Positions 8,217 through 18,420 are shown, counted from the stretch's first letter. The stretch is DNA of 64,000 nt from Treponema rectale (GCF_014202035.1 NZ_JACHFR010000002.1:1-64000); one strand, 5' to 3'. Translations and numbers: made by a program. Notes: generated from the sequence alone by a model not told the origin.

Positions 8217-9901
8217 TTTTGTATATTATCCATATCGGCAGTTTCTAAAGATTTTTCACCAGAAATTGAATCCAAATCGGTAAAATCCAGCGGAATTACA
8301 GAAAACTTCTGCTCTGATTCCATACGGCGCTTTTTTATCTCTTCATTTTCATCAGTATCTTCCTGCTCCAGTACATTTTCTGCCCTGAATTCATCCAGAG
8401 TCTGTTCTTTTATTATTACAGGCTCAATATTTTCTACAGGCAAATCGTGTTTCTTAACTTCAGGCTCACATTCCGGAAGTTCCTCAAGTTCTCCGGCATC
8501 TTCCAGTTCCTCTGCGTCTTCAAGTTCTTCCAGCTCACCTACTTCATCAGCAGACTCTGCTTCAGGCAGACCTTCAAGTTCCTCAAGGGGCATTACATCT
8601 TCAATCTGTTCCTGTTCAGGAAGCTCTTCCAGTTCAGCCGGTTCTTCAACATGAGAATGCGTAAATTCTGCAGAAGGTTTCTCATCCTGCTGTCTGCCGT
8701 AAACAACTTCTCCTGCCCCGGAAGCAGCTGCAAGTGCTCCCAGAACCTCAGCCCAGCTTTTATCCAAAAGTTCATCTACCTGCTGACTGTACAGTTTTCC
8801 GCGGCGTCCCAGGCTCTTTTTAATTTCTCCATTCAATTCAATCTTTCGGCGTGAAATATCTTTAACCATGGAAGCCCAGTCTGCACTATCCTTACGGTCA
8901 ATATATTCCCGGAGCAACGAATACTGAAACCTCTTTATTCTTGAATCAATAACGACTGAATCATCATGGCGGAGATTAAAAATTATAAAAATAATCAAAA
9001 ACAAAGTTATAAACACACTTATAACAAGAAGCGTCCTTTCTCCGTCTGAAAAAATGAAATCACTCTCAGGACAGACTTCACCGCAAAAAATCCCGCCGCT
9101 GTGACTTACGAGAACCAGAGTATCTTTATCAGTTCTCACCAGAGATTCTACACCGGTAATGTTTCTGGTCCATTTTGATTCAATCTGTTCCAGAAGAAGA
9201 TCTCTTCCCACAACCGGCAGAGAAAACACAACACCCTTTCCGCCAACAATCACGCCCCGGACATTCAGCGAAACAACATCATGATTCACTAAAAACCTTG
9301 TAAAATCGTCTCCTGAATAATAAAAAACGAAACTTCCCCGGAAAATTGAAAACTCATCATAAAACGGAAGGCTGTAAATTATCCTGTTACGTTCTCCGTC
9401 AAAATATACGTGAATCCTGTTTCCCGGTTCTGAATTGCTTTCGGTAAGCAGATAATCAATTTCATTTATTGCATCATAGTTTTTGTAGGAAACAACTTCA
9501 TCATCTTCCCGAAGCACATCATCTGGAAAGGAACTGTAATGAATGCGTCTTCCCTCTGTTTCTACAAGCCTTATTCCTTCCAGGCCCGGATTATTCTCAA
9601 AAAAACGTCCCGTAATGTCTGTCCTTTCAATTCCCACTGTTTCCGGGACTTCCCTGCTGAAATATGAAAGAACGCTTTTTTCTGCAATATAGTTTCTTGT
9701 ATTTTTTTCAATCTCTGAAGTATATTCTGAAAAAGCTGAATCCACTTTCTTTAAGCGGCTGTCTATGTTTTCTAAAACACGGGGCTCGTAAAAATTCACT
9801 TCAAGAAATTTTATTCCTCCTGCAAAAATAAACATCATGCAGGCAACGGTGAGAAAAACTGATATTAAAAGACTAAACAATGTCTTCAACGACGATGACA
9901 T
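8213..9901 (-). CDS. Two-helix membrane protein with sensor-like periplasmic domain and acidic cytoplasmic tail
   Basis: 562 residues. A transmembrane helix lies near residues 8-28, followed by a periplasmic domain of about 240 residues, a second helix (TLLVISVFITLFLIIFIIF, about residues 288-306) and a cytoplasmic region. The layout resembles chemoreceptors or sensor kinases with a Cache-type input domain, but there is no HAMP, kinase, cyclase or methyl-accepting domain. Instead the C-terminal part contains a strongly acidic repeat segment (about residues 410-480) built from Glu-Leu-Glu-Glu and Glu-Asp-Ala units. I do not recognise the family. A 65-residue gene is coupled downstream. Confidence 0.75.
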   Translation of the reverse strand: MSSSLKTLFSLLISVFLTVACMMFIFAGGIKFLEVNFYEPRVLENIDSRLKKVDSAFSEYTSEIEKNTRNYIAEKSVLSYFSREVPETVGIERTDITGRFFENNPGLEGIRLVETEGRRIHYSSFPDDVLREDDEVVSYKNYDAINEIDYLLTESNSEPGNRIHVYFDGERNRIIYSLPFYDEFSIFRGSFVFYYSGDDFTRFLVNHDVVSLNVRGVIVGGKGVVFSLPVVGRDLLLEQIESKWTRNITGVESLVRTDKDTLVLVSHSGGIFCGEVCPESDFIFSDGERTLLVISVFITLFLIIFIIFNLRHDDSVVIDSRIKRFQYSLLREYIDRKDSADWASMVKDISRRKIELNGEIKKSLGRRGKLYSQQVDELLDKSWAEVLGALAAASGAGEVVYGRQQDEKPSAEFTHSHVEEPAELEELPEQEQIEDVMPLEELEGLPEAESADEVGELEELEDAEELEDAGELEELPECEPEVKKHDLPVENIEPVIIKEQTLDEFRAENVLEQEDTDENEEIKKRRMESEQKFSVIPLDFTDLDSISGEKSLETADMDNIQK

Positions 9902-9984
9902 TAAAACCTCTCTTATGAATCACGTTTAATTTTCTTATATTTTAGCCTTTTTGTAAATGTATTACATCCATCCTGAGTATAATA

Positions 9985-11004
9985 TCATTTTCGTTTCAAA
10001 ACTGTTACCGAAGTAAAATCAAAATCCATCTCAAGCTTTTTCTCAAGTCCCTCTGTATAAACGGCAGACCGGTCATTTTTCAAAAGTACCATTTCAAAAT
10101 CAGAACACTTCTTCCACAGTTCAAAGGCTTTTTCCTCTCCCATTACAAAAACCGCTGTACTCAAAGCATCCGCGTACACTCCTTTTTCTGCTATTATCGT
10201 TGCAGAAACCAGGGAATTATCGACCGGTCGTCCTGTTGCAGGATCAAAAATATGAATATATGATTTTCCGTCATCAGCAACAAAGTGCCTTTCGTAACCG
10301 CCGCTGGTAATTACAGCACAGTCATGTACTTTTACAGTAAGTACCGGTGAACCGCCCCAGGGATTTCTAAGTGCAACCCTCCAGTCTTTTCCATCCGGCT
10401 TTTTTCCCAGGAGCTGAATGTTTCCGCCAAGATCAATTAAAGCCGACCTGACACCGTTTTTTTTATACAGTTCAACTGCAGCATCTCCTGCATACCCCTT
10501 GCCTACGGCACCAGGATCAAGCATCTGTCCTTCTTTCAGCGTTATAAAATTCCCGTCCAGCTTCAGATTCTTGTATCCGACATTCTTTAAAAGCGAATCT
10601 ATCTTATCGGAAGACGGAACATGATAATTTCCGTTAGTAAATCCCCATTCACGAAGAACAGGATACATGGTTATATCCAAAGCCCCGTCCGTAAGTTCAG
10701 AATACTTAACAGACAGTTCCAGAAGGTCACGGGTACTGTCGCTTACAATAACCGGATATTCCGCAGCATCGTTCACCCTGTAAAAATCACTTTGAGAATC
10801 AGTAACTGAAAACAATGCCTCCAGCCGCTCAACTTCTGCTTTTACTTCCTGATTAAGTTTTTCAGGCTCTTCAGCACGGCACTTTAAAGTCATGAAGGTA
10901 TCCATGGCCATAAAACTCAAAGAGGCTTCCCTTTCTGAAGAACAGGAAAAAAATAAAACTGCAGCTGCCGGAAGCAGAACAAATTTTTTACTTACATGCT
11001 TCAT
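9985..11004 (-). CDS. apbE: FAD:protein FMN transferase, lipoprotein form
   Basis: 339 residues, beginning with a lipoprotein signal (KHVSKKFVLLPAAAVLFFSC; lipobox Phe-Phe-Ser-Cys). ApbE uses FAD to attach FMN covalently to Thr/Ser of target proteins such as RnfG and NqrC, on the outer face of the inner membrane, and needs Mg2+. Family features seen include the FMAMDTFMTLKC opening, DPGAVGKGYAGDAAV with the conserved Gly-Lys-Gly, ALIDLGGNIQLLG and HIFDPATGRPV, close to the flavin/metal site. The frame opens at 11073, but ATG 11004 gives the lipoprotein signal. It is divergent from dnaE, whose promoter overlaps the dismissed extension. Confidence 0.93.
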   Translation of the reverse strand: MKHVSKKFVLLPAAAVLFFSCSSEREASLSFMAMDTFMTLKCRAEEPEKLNQEVKAEVERLEALFSVTDSQSDFYRVNDAAEYPVIVSDSTRDLLELSVKYSELTDGALDITMYPVLREWGFTNGNYHVPSSDKIDSLLKNVGYKNLKLDGNFITLKEGQMLDPGAVGKGYAGDAAVELYKKNGVRSALIDLGGNIQLLGKKPDGKDWRVALRNPWGGSPVLTVKVHDCAVITSGGYERHFVADDGKSYIHIFDPATGRPVDNSLVSATIIAEKGVYADALSTAVFVMGEEKAFELWKKCSDFEMVLLKNDRSAVYTEGLEKKLEMDFDFTSVTVLKRK

Positions 11005-11040
11005 ATTTTCAGTGTAACAGATGAATTCAAAATAAAAAAC

Positions 11041-11049
11041 TGCTATAAT
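11041..11049 (+). promoter_or_regulatory. Extended -10 promoter of dnaE, nearly leaderless
   Basis: TGC-TATAAT is a perfect extended -10 element (TATAAT 11044-11049). Transcription should start near 11056, and ATG is at 11059, leaving about three bases of leader and no room for a Shine-Dalgarno site. The -35 region (ATGAAT) is poor, as allowed for extended -10 promoters. Confidence 0.6.
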
Positions 11050-11058
11050 TGCCGGACT

Positions 11059-14000
11059 ATGGCAGATATACACATTTTTGACCCCGCCCCGGAAGGAACT
11101 CCGGTATCAAATTTCGTACACCTTCATGTTCATTCAGACTATTCCCTTCTGGACAGCTGTGCAAAACTGGACAAGCTTATTGCAAAAGCAAAAAAACTCA
11201 ACATGCCGGCGCTTGCCCTTACTGATCACGGAAACATGTTCGGGGTCCTTAACTTTGAACATATCTGCCATGCAAACGGTATAAATCCTATTGTCGGAGA
11301 AGAATTTTACGTTGCATACGGAAGCCACCTTGAAAAAAAAGATGCTCCTTATGGTAAAAACGGAAAAGGATGCCACTATTTTCACCTGATTCTCCTCTGC
11401 GAAAATGAAACCGGATACAAAAACATGAGCTGGCTTTCTTCAATTGCATTTACAGAAGGACTTTACAGAGGAAAACCGCGCATAGACTGGGAACTGCTTG
11501 AAAAATATCATGAAGGCCTCATCTGTCTCAGCGCATGCATTCAGGGAGAAATTCCTCAGCTTCTTATGGCTGGCAGGGAAGAAGAAGCAAGGGAAGTTGC
11601 CCTGAAATATAAAAACCTTTTTGGACCTGACCATTACTATATCGAACTTCAGGATCACGGACTCGAGGACCAGAAACGTGTTGCTCCTATGCTCATAAAG
11701 CTGGCAAAAGAGCTGGATATTCCCATGGTTGTTACAAACGACATTCACTATGTTGAAAAAGATGACGCCGAGGCACAGGATGCATTACGCTGCATTGGAT
11801 TCAAGCAGCTGCTGGATCAGCCGCACCTTACAATGGGAGAAGGCAGAAGTGAATGGTATTTTAAAACTGAAGAAGAGATGAGGCAGCTTTTTCCGGATTA
11901 TCCGGAAATGATTGAAAACACGATAAAGATTGCAAATATGTGCAATCTTACCATTCATCAGTATAAAACCCAGGAATTAAAAGACTGTCTTCCACGATTT
12001 GAACTTCCTAAAGAATTCCAGACACATGGAGATGACTATACAAAAAACCAGGATGATTACGTCCGCTATCTTGTAGAAAAAGGACTGCGGGCCAGATATC
12101 CTGAAATAACTCCGGAAATACGACAGCGTGCAGAATATGAACTGGGAATCATCTTCAAAATGGGATTTTCAGGCTACTTCCTGATCGTATGGGAATTCAT
12201 CAACTGGTCTAAATCCACCTGGGACAATGTAAACAACAGGCCCAAGCCATATATCCCTATAGGTCCGGGGCGTGGTTCAGGAGCAGGTTCCCTTGTAGCC
12301 TACTGTCTGACAATTACAGATATTGACCCTTTCCGATTCAAGCTTATTTTTGAACGCTTCCTTAATCCTGAACGTGTTTCCATGCCGGACTTTGACGTTG
12401 ACATGGACTTCGACTACAGACAGGACATAATTCAGCATACCAGAGATCTTTACGGAGATCCTCAGGTAGGACATATCGTAACTTTCGGTACGCTTAAACC
12501 AAAACAGGTAATTGCAGATGTTGGCCGCGTACTGAACATTCCTCTGTCAGAAGTAAACATGTTAAAAAGCTTAGTTCCTGATTCTCCTAAAGCAAAACTT
12601 AAGGATGCCTTTCAGGAAACAGAAAAATTTCCTGCTTCAGAAGGCGGCGGACAGCTTGCCCAATACCGTCATGATCCGAAATACGAACGTCTGTTTGACA
12701 TAGCTGAAAAACTGGAAAACGTAAACCGCAACACAGGTCTTCATGCCTCCGGTATGGTTATCGGACTTACGGCACTTCCTAACTGGGCTCCGGTTTTTCA
12801 GGATCCTAAGACCGGTGAAGTCGGCGTTCAGTATACAATGGATATTATTGAACCATGCGGACTTGTTAAATTTGACTACCTTGGATTAAAGACTCTTTCC
12901 CTGATCCGTTATGCAGAACGAATCATAAACAAGCACAGAAAGGAAGGTGAACCGGAATTTCACTGTGATAAAGTCAGCGAAACTGATGCAAAAACATTCG
13001 ACCTCTTTAAAAGAGGAGACTCTGTAGCGGTATTCCAGTTTGAAAGTCCCGGAATGCAGAAAATCCTCCGCCAGTTTCAGCCGGAAAAGCTTGAAGACCT
13101 GGTAGCCCTTAACGCTCTTTACCGTCCGGGACCTATGAATTACATTCCGAATTATATCGACGGAAAATGGAAACCGGAAACAATCCACTATCCTGATCCA
13201 TGCCTTGAAGGAATCCTTAAGGAAACTTATGGTGTCATGGTTTATCAGGAACAGATTATGCAGGTATCCCAAAAAATTGCAGGCTTTTCTCTTGGTGGAG
13301 CAGACATGCTTCGCCGTGCCATGGGAAAAAAGAAACCTGAAGTAATGATGGGAAAGAAAAAAGAATTTGTTGAAGGTGCCGTAAAACAAGGATTTGAAGC
13401 AAAACACGCTGAAGAAATTTTTGATATTATGGTTCCGTTTGCCGGATACGGTTTTAACAAATCACATGCGGCAGCCTACTCTGTTCTTGCCTATCGAACA
13501 GGATGGCTTAAGGCAAACTATCCTGCTGAATTCATGGCCGCAAACCTTATCAATGAAATTACTTCAACAGACGGTCTTCCTGCATACATCGAAGAATCAA
13601 GAAGAATGGGTATTCCAGTAGATCCTCCTGACGTAAACAGAAGTGATTCTGACTTTGACGTAGTTGACGGACACATAATTTTCGGTCTCCGCGGTATTAA
13701 AGGAATGGGAAACGGAGCTTCTGAAGCAATTGTTCATGAAAGAGAAAAAAACGGTCCTTACAAAGATTTTATAGATTTTCTAGACAGAGTCCTCTTTCTT
13801 AAAGATGAAATTCCTGAAGATGAATCAGAAAAAGCTCCGGGACCTAAACTTGCCGTAAACAAAAAAGCTATTGAAGTCCTCATAAAAACAGGAGGCTTTG
13901 ACAAACTCGATAAAAACCGTGCAACCCTTATATTAAACTATGAAAGGGCAATTGAATATGAACAGAAAAAGCATCTTGGCTCAGAAAACGGACAGGCCAG

Positions 14001-14775
14001 TCTTTTTGAAGATGCAGGTATCAAGGAATTTGCAGATTTCAAATGGGAAGAAGTAGAAGAACTGCCTAAAATGGAACTTCTCAACATGGAAAAGGAACTC
14101 ATAGGCTGTTTCGTTTCCGGACACCCCCTTGATGACTGGAGAAGCATTATAGAAAACAGTGCTACAGTTTCCAGCGATACGCTCATGCGTGCTGCAAAAG
14201 AAACTAAATCCCTGAAAGATGCAATCACGTCCGGAGGAAATCAGTGGCAGGCAAGAAATGCCGGAGCATCCTACATTGCAATAGGTATGATTCAGGGAAT
14301 AAGATCCATAATAACAAAAAAAGGCAAACCTATGGCATTTGCAAAGCTTTCAGATTTCAAGGGTGACATGGACTTAACCTTCTTTCCAAACGTATGGGAA
14401 CAACTGCATGATAAGCTTGAAGACGGAAAGGTATATGCCCTCAAAGGAAAAGCAGACTTAAGGACTGACGGTGAATCAGAAAAAGCTTCATTCCTTGTAG
14501 ATTCTCTTGAAAACATAGAATCCCTGAAAGTAAAATCAATAACGCAGCTGCACATAAAAATAAACAGCAAGAACTATTCAAGTCCCCAGGAAATTACTCA
14601 GCTGAAAGATTTTTTATTTGGCGTACAGGGTAATTGTTCAGTATATTTTCATGTAGATGTAGACAATACATCTTACATTGTTAAAGCAAACCCTCAGATG
14701 TCTGCACCGTCAAACCCTGATTTTCTTCAGAAAGTAAAGGATATCGATCTGGTTGAAGACGCATGGGTAGAATAA
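11059..14775 (+). CDS. dnaE: DNA polymerase III alpha subunit
   Basis: 1,238 residues, the replicative polymerase of the DnaE1 type. An N-terminal PHP domain starts at FVHLHVHSDYSLLD and includes LALTDHGNMFGV. The palm carries PDFDVDMDFDYR (Asp 444, 446 and 448), which holds the catalytic metals, preceded by the glycine-rich GPGRGSGAGSLVAYC. The fingers and beta-binding regions follow, with GYGFNKSHAAAYS and, near the C-terminus, an OB domain (residues about 1075-1145). The first PHP motif lies about 15 residues from the start, as usual. ATG 11059 is the only reasonable start and sits behind an extended -10 box. A YggT gene follows after 15 bases. Confidence 0.98.
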   Translation: MADIHIFDPAPEGTPVSNFVHLHVHSDYSLLDSCAKLDKLIAKAKKLNMPALALTDHGNMFGVLNFEHICHANGINPIVGEEFYVAYGSHLEKKDAPYGKNGKGCHYFHLILLCENETGYKNMSWLSSIAFTEGLYRGKPRIDWELLEKYHEGLICLSACIQGEIPQLLMAGREEEAREVALKYKNLFGPDHYYIELQDHGLEDQKRVAPMLIKLAKELDIPMVVTNDIHYVEKDDAEAQDALRCIGFKQLLDQPHLTMGEGRSEWYFKTEEEMRQLFPDYPEMIENTIKIANMCNLTIHQYKTQELKDCLPRFELPKEFQTHGDDYTKNQDDYVRYLVEKGLRARYPEITPEIRQRAEYELGIIFKMGFSGYFLIVWEFINWSKSTWDNVNNRPKPYIPIGPGRGSGAGSLVAYCLTITDIDPFRFKLIFERFLNPERVSMPDFDVDMDFDYRQDIIQHTRDLYGDPQVGHIVTFGTLKPKQVIADVGRVLNIPLSEVNMLKSLVPDSPKAKLKDAFQETEKFPASEGGGQLAQYRHDPKYERLFDIAEKLENVNRNTGLHASGMVIGLTALPNWAPVFQDPKTGEVGVQYTMDIIEPCGLVKFDYLGLKTLSLIRYAERIINKHRKEGEPEFHCDKVSETDAKTFDLFKRGDSVAVFQFESPGMQKILRQFQPEKLEDLVALNALYRPGPMNYIPNYIDGKWKPETIHYPDPCLEGILKETYGVMVYQEQIMQVSQKIAGFSLGGADMLRRAMGKKKPEVMMGKKKEFVEGAVKQGFEAKHAEEIFDIMVPFAGYGFNKSHAAAYSVLAYRTGWLKANYPAEFMAANLINEITSTDGLPAYIEESRRMGIPVDPPDVNRSDSDFDVVDGHIIFGLRGIKGMGNGASEAIVHEREKNGPYKDFIDFLDRVLFLKDEIPEDESEKAPGPKLAVNKKAIEVLIKTGGFDKLDKNRATLILNYERAIEYEQKKHLGSENGQASLFEDAGIKEFADFKWEEVEELPKMELLNMEKELIGCFVSGHPLDDWRSIIENSATVSSDTLMRAAKETKSLKDAITSGGNQWQARNAGASYIAIGMIQGIRSIITKKGKPMAFAKLSDFKGDMDLTFFPNVWEQLHDKLEDGKVYALKGKADLRTDGESEKASFLVDSLENIESLKVKSITQLHIKINSKNYSSPQEITQLKDFLFGVQGNCSVYFHVDVDNTSYIVKANPQMSAPSNPDFLQKVKDIDLVEDAWVE

Positions 14776-14790
14776 CACTCAGGAGAACAA

Positions 14791-15378
14791 ATGAGTATTT
14801 TCAGATTTCTTGCAGCACTTGTAAACCTCTATACTATTCTCTGCTTTGCCTACATCATACTTACCTGGATTCCGGGCATAGGCTATAACGGAGCCGTAAG
14901 GTTTCTTTCGAGAGTCTGCAGTCCTTACCTTAACTTTTTCAAGAAATTCCGGTTCCTCATAATTGCAGGTTTTGATTTTACCCCGGCTTTAGGGCTATGT
15001 CTTCTGGGAGCCGCCTCATCCGTACTTAACAGTATGTCTCAATTCAGAGCATTCAGACCCGGACTTTTACTTGCACTTTTGATCTCTTCAATCTGGGCTG
15101 TTTTAAGTTCAATACTCATTTTTCTAATCATTATGCTGATTGTAAGACTTGTAATTGTTTTCCTTAAAGGTGAAAGCGCAAGATCTGACTCTCCGATACT
15201 CACACAACTGGATTATCAGATATCAAAAATAATCTACATGTTTTCAAAACCGTTTTCATTTGGAAGAACACTCCGTTACAGAACAGCACTTATAACTGCC
15301 ATAATTGTCTTAGTCCTCATGAACATAACAGGAGGCATCATTATTACACTGCTGACAGGAATTCTCAGCACATTCTGA
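14791..15378 (+). CDS. YggT family membrane protein
   Basis: 195 residues with two YggT-type hydrophobic pairs. The first repeat has the family features ILTWIPGIG and RVCSPYLNFFKKF; the second half is more divergent but ends with another pair of helices (residues about 165-190). YggT proteins sit in the inner membrane; plant homologues help cytochrome b6f assembly, and bacterial ones are linked to osmotic stress and division, without a defined reaction. AGGAG five bases before ATG is a good ribosome site. It lies in an operon between dnaE and recG. Confidence 0.83.
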   Translation: MSIFRFLAALVNLYTILCFAYIILTWIPGIGYNGAVRFLSRVCSPYLNFFKKFRFLIIAGFDFTPALGLCLLGAASSVLNSMSQFRAFRPGLLLALLISSIWAVLSSILIFLIIMLIVRLVIVFLKGESARSDSPILTQLDYQISKIIYMFSKPFSFGRTLRYRTALITAIIVLVLMNITGGIIITLLTGILSTF

Positions 15379-15406
15379 TAATAAAAATTGAGGAATACTC
15401 CTGCCG

Positions 15407-17581
15407 ATGAAACTTCAGGATTTAAAAAATACAATTGAATCTCTTTCTGGTGTAGGACCAGCTGCAGCCAGACAGTTTGCACGACTTGGGATTTTTACGG
15501 TTGCAGATCTTCTTCAAGTATTTCCAAGAGATTACGAAGACAGGACAAAAAAAGTTTCGCTTGCAGAATTTTCTGTTTATCCTAAAGTCCACACCATATG
15601 CAAAGTAACGGCTCATGAATGGTTTGGATATGGCCGCATGAGAAATCTTAAAATTGCAGTAACCGACGGCACTGCTACAGCATGGCTGATTGCCTTTAAC
15701 CGCCCGTTTCTACAAAAATCACTTCCTGAAGGAAGCATCATAAGCGTTACGGGAAAATTCGAAATAAAATACGGCCAGCTTCAGTCATCTGCATTTGAAG
15801 CAGAAAAAATTGCAGATGAAGGTGAATTATCCGAATACGAAGAAGCTGCGGTTCCTGGCAGTAAAGTTCTCTCCGTTTATCCTCTCACAGAAGGGCTTTC
15901 ACAAAAAAACTACAGAAAAGCCATATCCCAGTCATTACGTCAGTATGCAAAGGCTTTGGAAAATGATCTTCCTGACCACACAATTAAGGAACGGCACCTG
16001 CTGACAAAATCCCAGGCGATTCAAAAAATTCATGAACCGGAAACTTTACAGGAAGCAATGCAGGCCAGGCAGACTTTAATTTACGAAGAACTTTATAACT
16101 TCGAATACAAAATGCTCCTGCGTGCACTAAGACACCGGGGAAAACTTCCTGATGATACAGAAACCTCTTATTTAGAAAACAATGGCGCCGCATATTTTTC
16201 TACTCCGGATAAAAACTCAGACTTTGAAAAAAGCCTGTCTCCCCTTCAGCTGGAACTATACAGAAGGCTACCCTTTGAACTTACGGCAGATCAGATGAAA
16301 GTCATTCAACAGATGAATGAAGACATAGATAAAAGTGCCGCAGACAGAAATTCTTTAATAAACTCTCCGGAAAAAATAACGGGCACTCCATTTTCAATGC
16401 AGCGGCTTCTTCAGGGAGATGTCGGCAGTGGAAAAACCCTGACAGCTTTTTTTATATGTGTCCGGGTAATAAATTATGGCGGACAATGTGCTTTTCTTGC
16501 CCCGACAGAATTGCTGGCACGCCAGCATGCAGAAAATGCAGCAAAACTTCTTGAACCTCTGGGAATTAAAGTTGCATTCCTTACGGGAAATCTAAAATCT
16601 AAAAGCCGGCAGCCACTTTTAGCTGCACTTAAAGAAGGTACAATCAATCTTATAATTGGAACTCATGCACTCTTCAGCAAAGGTGTGGAATACAAAAACC
16701 TGCATCTCGCTGTAATAGACGAACAGCACCGGTTTGGTGTAGCCCAGCGTGAATCAATTATAGACCGGGGCAGAATTTCAAACGGTACAAAAACGCATAC
16801 TCCAGACGTTCTGATGATGAGTGCAACTCCTATTCCTCAAACTCTCGCACTTACGGTATTTGGCGATCTGGACATAAGTATAATTAAAACCATGCCGGAA
16901 GGAAGAAAAAGTGTAAGAACATACCTGACTGTCATGGGCCACGAAAATAACGTATATGAAGAAGTGCGAAAACAACTCAGGCAGGGACATCAGGCATATT
17001 TCGTATATCCGCGGATTTCAGAAGAATCAGGAGAAAATACATCTGATGACAAAAACCTGAAATCTGCTTCAGAAATGTTTTCTTTCTTAAACACTCAAGT
17101 CTATCCGGAATTCACATGCGCACTCATACATGGAAAAATAGACGAAGACGAACAGAAACAGATTCTCGATGACTTCAAGACAGGAAAAATTCAGGTTTTA
17201 ATCGCAACAACTGTTGTTGAAGTCGGTGTAGATGTGGCAAATGCTACATGTATCGTTATTGAACATGCAGACAGATTCGGACTTGCTGAACTCCATCAGT
17301 TAAGAGGAAGAGTCGGACGTTCCGACTTACAGTCTTACTGTTTTCTCATTTATGGAAAAAACATATCTCAAGATGGAATCAAACGTATGAAAGTTCTTCA
17401 CGAAACAACAGACGGCTTTAAAATAGCAGAAGAGGATTTAAAAATAAGAGGTCCCGGTGAAGTTACCGGAACCATTCAATCAGGTTATCTGACACTGGGA
17501 ATCGCAGATTTAAACCGCGACAAAGAAATCCTCAAAATTGCACGCTATGATGCATTAAGCAACATAAGAGCTGAGCTTTGA
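15407..17581 (+). CDS. recG: ATP-dependent DNA helicase RecG
   Basis: 724 residues. RecG is a monomeric superfamily 2 translocase that remodels stalled replication forks and Holliday junctions. The N-terminal wedge domain opens with SLSGVGPAAARQFARLGI and FPRDYEDR, and contains the OB-fold. Helicase motifs follow: Walker A (QGDVGSGKT, about residue 336), the family-specific DEQHRFGVAQRE, the SATPIPQTLAL motif III, and the C-terminal VVEVGVDVANA and QLRGRVGRSD. Its length is close to other RecG proteins. The last 27 bases overlap the 3' end of the convergent sigma-factor gene. Confidence 0.98.
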   Translation: MKLQDLKNTIESLSGVGPAAARQFARLGIFTVADLLQVFPRDYEDRTKKVSLAEFSVYPKVHTICKVTAHEWFGYGRMRNLKIAVTDGTATAWLIAFNRPFLQKSLPEGSIISVTGKFEIKYGQLQSSAFEAEKIADEGELSEYEEAAVPGSKVLSVYPLTEGLSQKNYRKAISQSLRQYAKALENDLPDHTIKERHLLTKSQAIQKIHEPETLQEAMQARQTLIYEELYNFEYKMLLRALRHRGKLPDDTETSYLENNGAAYFSTPDKNSDFEKSLSPLQLELYRRLPFELTADQMKVIQQMNEDIDKSAADRNSLINSPEKITGTPFSMQRLLQGDVGSGKTLTAFFICVRVINYGGQCAFLAPTELLARQHAENAAKLLEPLGIKVAFLTGNLKSKSRQPLLAALKEGTINLIIGTHALFSKGVEYKNLHLAVIDEQHRFGVAQRESIIDRGRISNGTKTHTPDVLMMSATPIPQTLALTVFGDLDISIIKTMPEGRKSVRTYLTVMGHENNVYEEVRKQLRQGHQAYFVYPRISEESGENTSDDKNLKSASEMFSFLNTQVYPEFTCALIHGKIDEDEQKQILDDFKTGKIQVLIATTVVEVGVDVANATCIVIEHADRFGLAELHQLRGRVGRSDLQSYCFLIYGKNISQDGIKRMKVLHETTDGFKIAEEDLKIRGPGEVTGTIQSGYLTLGIADLNRDKEILKIARYDALSNIRAEL

Positions 17582-18391
17582 AAGTTTTCCAGGAACCCTC
17601 ATGTGCTTGATGGCACTCTGTTCAATCTGACGGATTCTTTCACGGGTAAGATTAAAATGTTTTCCGACTTCCTTAAGAGACATCGGCTTAACACCATTAA
17701 GTCCGTATCTCATGCGGAGAACACGCTCTTCATTCGGCTTAAGGGATGAAAGAACTTTAGAAATATCAGACTTCATGCATGAATTCAAAGCTTCTTCTTC
17801 CGGAGCAGCATAACGTTTATCCTCAACAGTTTCTCCAAAGGATTTAACTGCACCGTCTGTAGTAATCTCTGCATCAAGGCTAAGCATTTCACGGGAAATC
17901 TCAACCATTTCCTTTACATAAGACGGATCAAGTTCAAGCATGCGGGCAACTTCAGCAAATTCCTCTTCCTCAGAAAGTTTTGAACCGAGCATCTTACGGG
18001 CCTTTTCAATACGAACAAGGTCATCTGCCTTATTCATCGGAAGCCTTATAGGACGGCATTTTTCACTAAGAGCTTTAAGAATTGTCTGACGAATCCACCA
18101 TACTGCATACGAAATAAAGCGGAATCCTTTATTTACATCAAAATGATCTACAGCAATTATAAGTCCAACATTTCCTTCACTCACAAGGTCTTCAAGTTCC
18201 ATTCCACGATGAATGAACTGTTTGGCAATATTTATTACAAAACGGAGGTTTGCATTTATAAGTTTATTCTTTGCAGCTTTATCTCCGGAAGCAGCTTTTA
18301 CAGCAAGTTCTTTCTCTTCTTCTGCAGTTAAAAGCGGAATGCGGGCAATATCTTTAATGTAAGAGTTCATGATTGATAATTCGTTGTACAT
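17555..18391 (-). CDS. Sigma-70 family, group 2-like RNA polymerase sigma factor (RpoS/RpoD type)
   Basis: 278 residues with no region 1.1. It has region 1.2 (SYIKDIARIPLLTAEEEKEL), region 2 with NLRFVINIAKQF, then EGNVGLIIAVDHFD and RFISYAVWWIRQTI for -10 recognition and melting, region 3, and region 4.2 with MSLKEVGKHFNLTRERIRQIEQ for the -35. Near-primary region 2.4 and 4.2 sequences imply promoters like those of the housekeeping factor, as for RpoS and cyanobacterial group 2 sigmas. The ATG follows AGGAGG after five bases, and upstream sits a sigma-54-like element. Whether to call it RpoS is uncertain. Confidence 0.88.
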   Translation of the reverse strand: MYNELSIMNSYIKDIARIPLLTAEEEKELAVKAASGDKAAKNKLINANLRFVINIAKQFIHRGMELEDLVSEGNVGLIIAVDHFDVNKGFRFISYAVWWIRQTILKALSEKCRPIRLPMNKADDLVRIEKARKMLGSKLSEEEEFAEVARMLELDPSYVKEMVEISREMLSLDAEITTDGAVKSFGETVEDKRYAAPEEEALNSCMKSDISKVLSSLKPNEERVLRMRYGLNGVKPMSLKEVGKHFNLTRERIRQIEQSAIKHMRVPGKLSKLSSYVA

Positions 18392-18420
18392 AACAGCCTC
18401 CTGATATCAATAATTAATAT

